Of a stretch of 8,538 nt of DNA, positions 5,793 through 8,538 are shown in pieces (position 1 is the stretch's first letter; each line of letters begins with the position of its first letter). The notes beneath the pieces are model-generated. The model did no database searches and was not told where the DNA came from. It saw nothing but the letters and a program-made list of their open reading frames with translations. A program made the position numbers and the translations under genes. Source of the DNA: Synergistaceae bacterium (GTDB taxonomy: Bacteria; Synergistota; Synergistia; Synergistales; Synergistaceae); assembly GCA_028702015.1 (NCBI GenBank), contig JAQVPO010000048.1, forward strand, positions 1-8,538. Reading direction: 5' to 3'.

Positions 5793-7346
5793 ATGGCCTT
5801 TAAAAGCATAATGTATCCTGATGATGAATATCCTGCAATAATAGCCGATACCCCGCCTGAATACTTTAATGACCTTAACCTGGATAAAATAATAGAAGCG
5901 GTCATTTCAGAGAATAGACTTGAGTACCTCAGGGGATATTATCAGACTCCTGTTGCCTCAGCAAGAATTATTCTCTACAGGCAGATGACAATGAAAGAAC
6001 TTTATGACCGCGACCTGTTCAACGTTTTGCTTGCCTTCAGTGAAAATATCAGAGACATTGAGTCCAGGCATATTAAGATCTGTGGTAATCTTGATTCAGG
6101 AGCATCATACAGGAATACTGTACTTGAAAAAAGCCGTCTGTATGCAGCAGCTTTTGATTACTGTTCAAAAGTAAAAGAGCTGCGGGCATATTTAACTGAA
6201 AAAAAACTGAAATCAGAGGGCTTGAAATCTTTTCTCCAAAGCCTGTCTGTTTATACTGAATCTGAAAATTTTATCAGCATAGAAAAAGAAACGAGACGCA
6301 TCAGAGATATTTTTTCATCCTTGATTTATACAATAAATATTGATCAAAACAAAATAACAGTTGACAGATATTCAGGCGAAAGAGAGTACAAAAATAAGAT
6401 AGAAAGGATTTTTGAGAAATTTAAAGACAATGAAAATGATCTCCTAAAATTTAAAAAAATCGATGACCGCTTTGCCGAACACGTTGAAACCGGGATCTTG
6501 AACATCGTCGCAGCAAGAATATACCGTGACGAGTTCTCTCAAATAGAAACTTTCTGTAATCAATACTGGGACTTTATTGCCCCTTCAATAAAATTATTTG
6601 CAAAAGAGATAATGTTCTACATAGCTTATTTAAACTATACCGAAAAATTTAAAAATAATGGTCTTAGATTTTGTATTCCGGAACTTACGGAAGATCTATC
6701 CGGATTTTTCGTAAAAGATGCCTTTGATCCTGCGCTTGCTGAAAAACTCATAAGAAACGGCGCAAAAATAGTATGCAATGATATCTCAGTAAACGAAAAA
6801 GAAAGGATCATTATAGTCACAGGGGCAAATCAGGGGGGCAAGACCACATTTGCCCGTATGTTTGGTCAGATCAGCTACCTTGCCTCTCTTGGCTGCTGTG
6901 TCCCGGGAGCCTGTGCCTCCCTAAGCGTTCCTGACAACATATTTACACACTTTGAAAAACAGGAAAACATTCTCTCTTTAGAGGGCAAATTAAGTGAGGA
7001 TATTCTTCGTATAAACTCTATCCTGTCTGAGGCAACTTCAAAAAGCGTTATCATAGTAAATGAATTCCTTTCTTCTACTTCAGCAGACGATGCCATTGCC
7101 ATCGGAAAAGATCTTCTTGAAAGAATATCTCGCGTAAACTGCCTTTGCCTGTTTGTCACATTTATATATGAACTCTATGAGAACAAAGATAACATTGTAA
7201 GCATGAAAGTGTTGATCGAACAGGAAAACCCCGAAAAAAGAACTTATAAGATAGTCAGAGAAAAGCCTGACGGAAAGGCATACGCATTTTTTCTGGCTGA
7301 AAAGTTCAGAATAACAGAAGAAGCGTTAATCGAGAGGATAAAATAA
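5793..7346 (+). CDS. MutS-like ATPase, first of a tandem pair, lacking mismatch-recognition domain
   Basis: A 517-residue protein from ATG 5793, far shorter than MutS (about 850). The N-terminal 330 residues are charged and probably helical, resembling MutS core/lever regions only in general character; no MutS domain I (mismatch-binding Phe-x-Glu) is seen. The C-terminal part is a MutS-family ATPase. Its Walker A is TGANQGGKTT (residues 343-352), then THFEKQENILSLEGKLSEDI, a Walker B-like SVIIVNEFLSSTS (about 418-430) and FVTFIYEL (about 454-461). Asn423 stands where the Walker B Asp is expected. Phe457 stands where MutS has the His of its THYHEL motif. No Smr nuclease domain is present, so it is not MutS2. 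It stands directly behind a fluoride riboswitch and one base before its paralogue. Its substrate is unknown; a DNA- or RNA-structure role is only an inference from the family. Confidence 0.88.
   Translation: MAFKSIMYPDDEYPAIIADTPPEYFNDLNLDKIIEAVISENRLEYLRGYYQTPVASARIILYRQMTMKELYDRDLFNVLLAFSENIRDIESRHIKICGNLDSGASYRNTVLEKSRLYAAAFDYCSKVKELRAYLTEKKLKSEGLKSFLQSLSVYTESENFISIEKETRRIRDIFSSLIYTINIDQNKITVDRYSGEREYKNKIERIFEKFKDNENDLLKFKKIDDRFAEHVETGILNIVAARIYRDEFSQIETFCNQYWDFIAPSIKLFAKEIMFYIAYLNYTEKFKNNGLRFCIPELTEDLSGFFVKDAFDPALAEKLIRNGAKIVCNDISVNEKERIIIVTGANQGGKTTFARMFGQISYLASLGCCVPGACASLSVPDNIFTHFEKQENILSLEGKLSEDILRINSILSEATSKSVIIVNEFLSSTSADDAIAIGKDLLERISRVNCLCLFVTFIYELYENKDNIVSMKVLIEQENPEKRTYKIVREKPDGKAYAFFLAEKFRITEEALIERIK
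7333..7338 (+). promoter_or_regulatory. Ribosome binding site of the second MutS-like gene
   Basis: AGAGGA lies inside the last codons of the first MutS-like gene, 9 bases before ATG 7348. The one-base gap between the genes suggests translational coupling. Confidence 0.65.
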
Positions 7347-7347
7347 A

Positions 7348-8538
7348 ATGAAAGTGAGACTTATGTTTCCAGATAAGGATTTTAATATCATTGAAATTCC
7401 CCAGGCTGCAAAAAGGACTGCCAATAAGGATCTGGAGCTTGAATTCATTACTGAAGCAGCAGCCAGGAACGACAAGGTCATTTATGATTCCTTCTTTTCA
7501 GCGCTGTACGATCCTCTTGAAGATTCTGGCATTATTGGATACAGACAGGAAATTATTAAGGATTGCATCGAAAATCCCGAAGTTATAAGGCACCTTTACA
7601 GCCTTGCATGTGAGGCCGAAGAAATGAAAAGAAAATCATGGTGGGGATTTTATCAGGAGACCGCTTCTGCGAAACTGTCAAATTCTGTCTCATTGCTTAA
7701 TATGTTTATTGGGACATTGAGGGAACTCCGTAAAACGGCAGAAAGCGGTATCGGTAACTTTAATTCCAAGGGGTTTAAAAAATTATTTTCAGTTATTCAA
7801 AAGGAGCTCAACGAGGATTATCTGAAAACGCTGACAGAATGTCTTGAAGATCTTAAATTCAGGAACGGAATGAATATTGCAGTAAGATTTGGCAGCTACA
7901 ACCAGGGAACAGATTATTTTTTAATTGAACCATCAGGAACTAGAAAAAAATGGTTCAGTATTTCACATCCGAACACCTTTGTTATCCATGAAAGAGATGA
8001 GGCCGGACATTCGGATCTTTACAGACGTAAGGAGCTTGCTTTGATGTCGGCAGTGATCCCCGTCTACAGATCAGCGCTGCACGTGCATGCTTTTTTTGTT
8101 TCACTCCAGAGGGAGCTGGCTTTTTATGCGGGATGTATAAATCTGTATGAAACTCTTATTGAAAAGGGGCGAAATATTTGTTTCCCGTCTGCTGCAGCTT
8201 CACCGGGAAATAATTTTTGCTTTAAAAATCTGAGCGATATGAGTATGGCTCTGACAGGGATATCTGAAGTCATAGGAAACACGCTTGATCTTACGGGAAA
8301 AAATGCTGTAATAATTACCGGGGCAAACCAGGGAGGAAAAACAACATTCCTCCGGAGTATTGGGCAGGCACAGATAATGCTCTGCTGCGGCCTTTTTGTA
8401 ACAGCAGATAAATATATCTCGGTTCTTACGAAAGGGGTCTATTCTCACTTTAAAAAAGAAGAAGACAAATCACTGGAAAGCGGAAAGCTTACAGAAGAAA
8501 TGGAGAGAATGTCCGATATAGCAGAGAGGATAAAACCA
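7348..8538 (+). CDS. MutS-like ATPase, second of the tandem pair, 3'-truncated by window edge
   Basis: The frame is open for 397 codons from ATG 7348 to the window end, so the C-terminus, including Walker B and the switch region, is not visible. The protein is a distant paralogue of its neighbour. Both start with a short M(Y/F)PD segment, have a YRQ motif near the end of the first quarter, and share Walker A TGANQGGKTT (residues 324-333 here). They also share the following block (SHFKKEEDKSLESGKLTEEMERMSDI here, THFEKQENILSLEGKLSEDILRINSI there). Like its partner it has no MutS mismatch-recognition domain. The adjacent paralogues under one riboswitch suggest a heterodimer with composite ATPase sites, as MutS-family proteins dimerise through this domain. 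That is inference. An Smr or other fused C-terminal domain cannot be excluded from what is visible. Confidence 0.87.
   Translation, partial: MKVRLMFPDKDFNIIEIPQAAKRTANKDLELEFITEAAARNDKVIYDSFFSALYDPLEDSGIIGYRQEIIKDCIENPEVIRHLYSLACEAEEMKRKSWWGFYQETASAKLSNSVSLLNMFIGTLRELRKTAESGIGNFNSKGFKKLFSVIQKELNEDYLKTLTECLEDLKFRNGMNIAVRFGSYNQGTDYFLIEPSGTRKKWFSISHPNTFVIHERDEAGHSDLYRRKELALMSAVIPVYRSALHVHAFFVSLQRELAFYAGCINLYETLIEKGRNICFPSAAASPGNNFCFKNLSDMSMALTGISEVIGNTLDLTGKNAVIITGANQGGKTTFLRSIGQAQIMLCCGLFVTADKYISVLTKGVYSHFKKEEDKSLESGKLTEEMERMSDIAERIKP

Noticed and set aside
7391..7588. Small + strand ORF of 65 codons inside the second MutS-like gene
   Set aside because: It is out of frame with the continuous 397-codon reading frame, has no ribosome site of its own, and shows no recognisable motif.

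Overview
The window looks like chromosomal DNA from an anaerobic or facultative, cobalamin-making bacterium. The compact same-strand gene order, strong Shine-Dalgarno sites, several TTG starts and many ATA/AGA/AGG codons fit a clostridial, negativicute or synergistete-like organism of moderate G+C. No 16S or other phylogenetic marker is present, so the lineage is not settled. All recognised genes are on the + strand. I saw no mobile element, CRISPR array, tRNA or rRNA.

Region 1 (1-3488) is a late corrin-ring module. It holds the 3' part of a corrinoid adenosyltransferase (cobO type), cobyric acid synthase (cobQ/cbiP) and cobyrinate a,c-diamide synthase (cbiA/cobB). Together they amidate side chains a and c, adenosylate the cobalt, and then amidate b, d, e and g to give adenosylcobyric acid. 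cobQ and cbiA overlap by 14 bases, and cbiA starts at a TTG with a well-placed ribosome site.

Region 2 (3489-5471) has a short intergenic stretch with a weak candidate terminator and promoter. It is followed by a cytosolic EAL-CBS-CBS-GGDEF protein. Its EAL (c-di-GMP phosphodiesterase) residues are intact, while its GGDEF motif is altered (GGDDF).

Region 3 (5472-8538) is the most interesting part. A near-consensus sigma-70 promoter (TTGACA-17-TATAGT) is followed by an RNA that matches the fluoride (crcB motif) riboswitch in every helix, including the pseudoknot. An intrinsic terminator re-uses the 3' strand of that aptamer. Downstream lies a tandem pair of MutS-like ATPases; the second runs off the window end. 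They have the MutS C-terminal ATPase but no N-terminal mismatch-recognition domain. The layout predicts that fluoride binding blocks the terminator and turns on the pair. This suggests a fluoride-responsive, possibly heterodimeric, MutS-related complex of unknown function.
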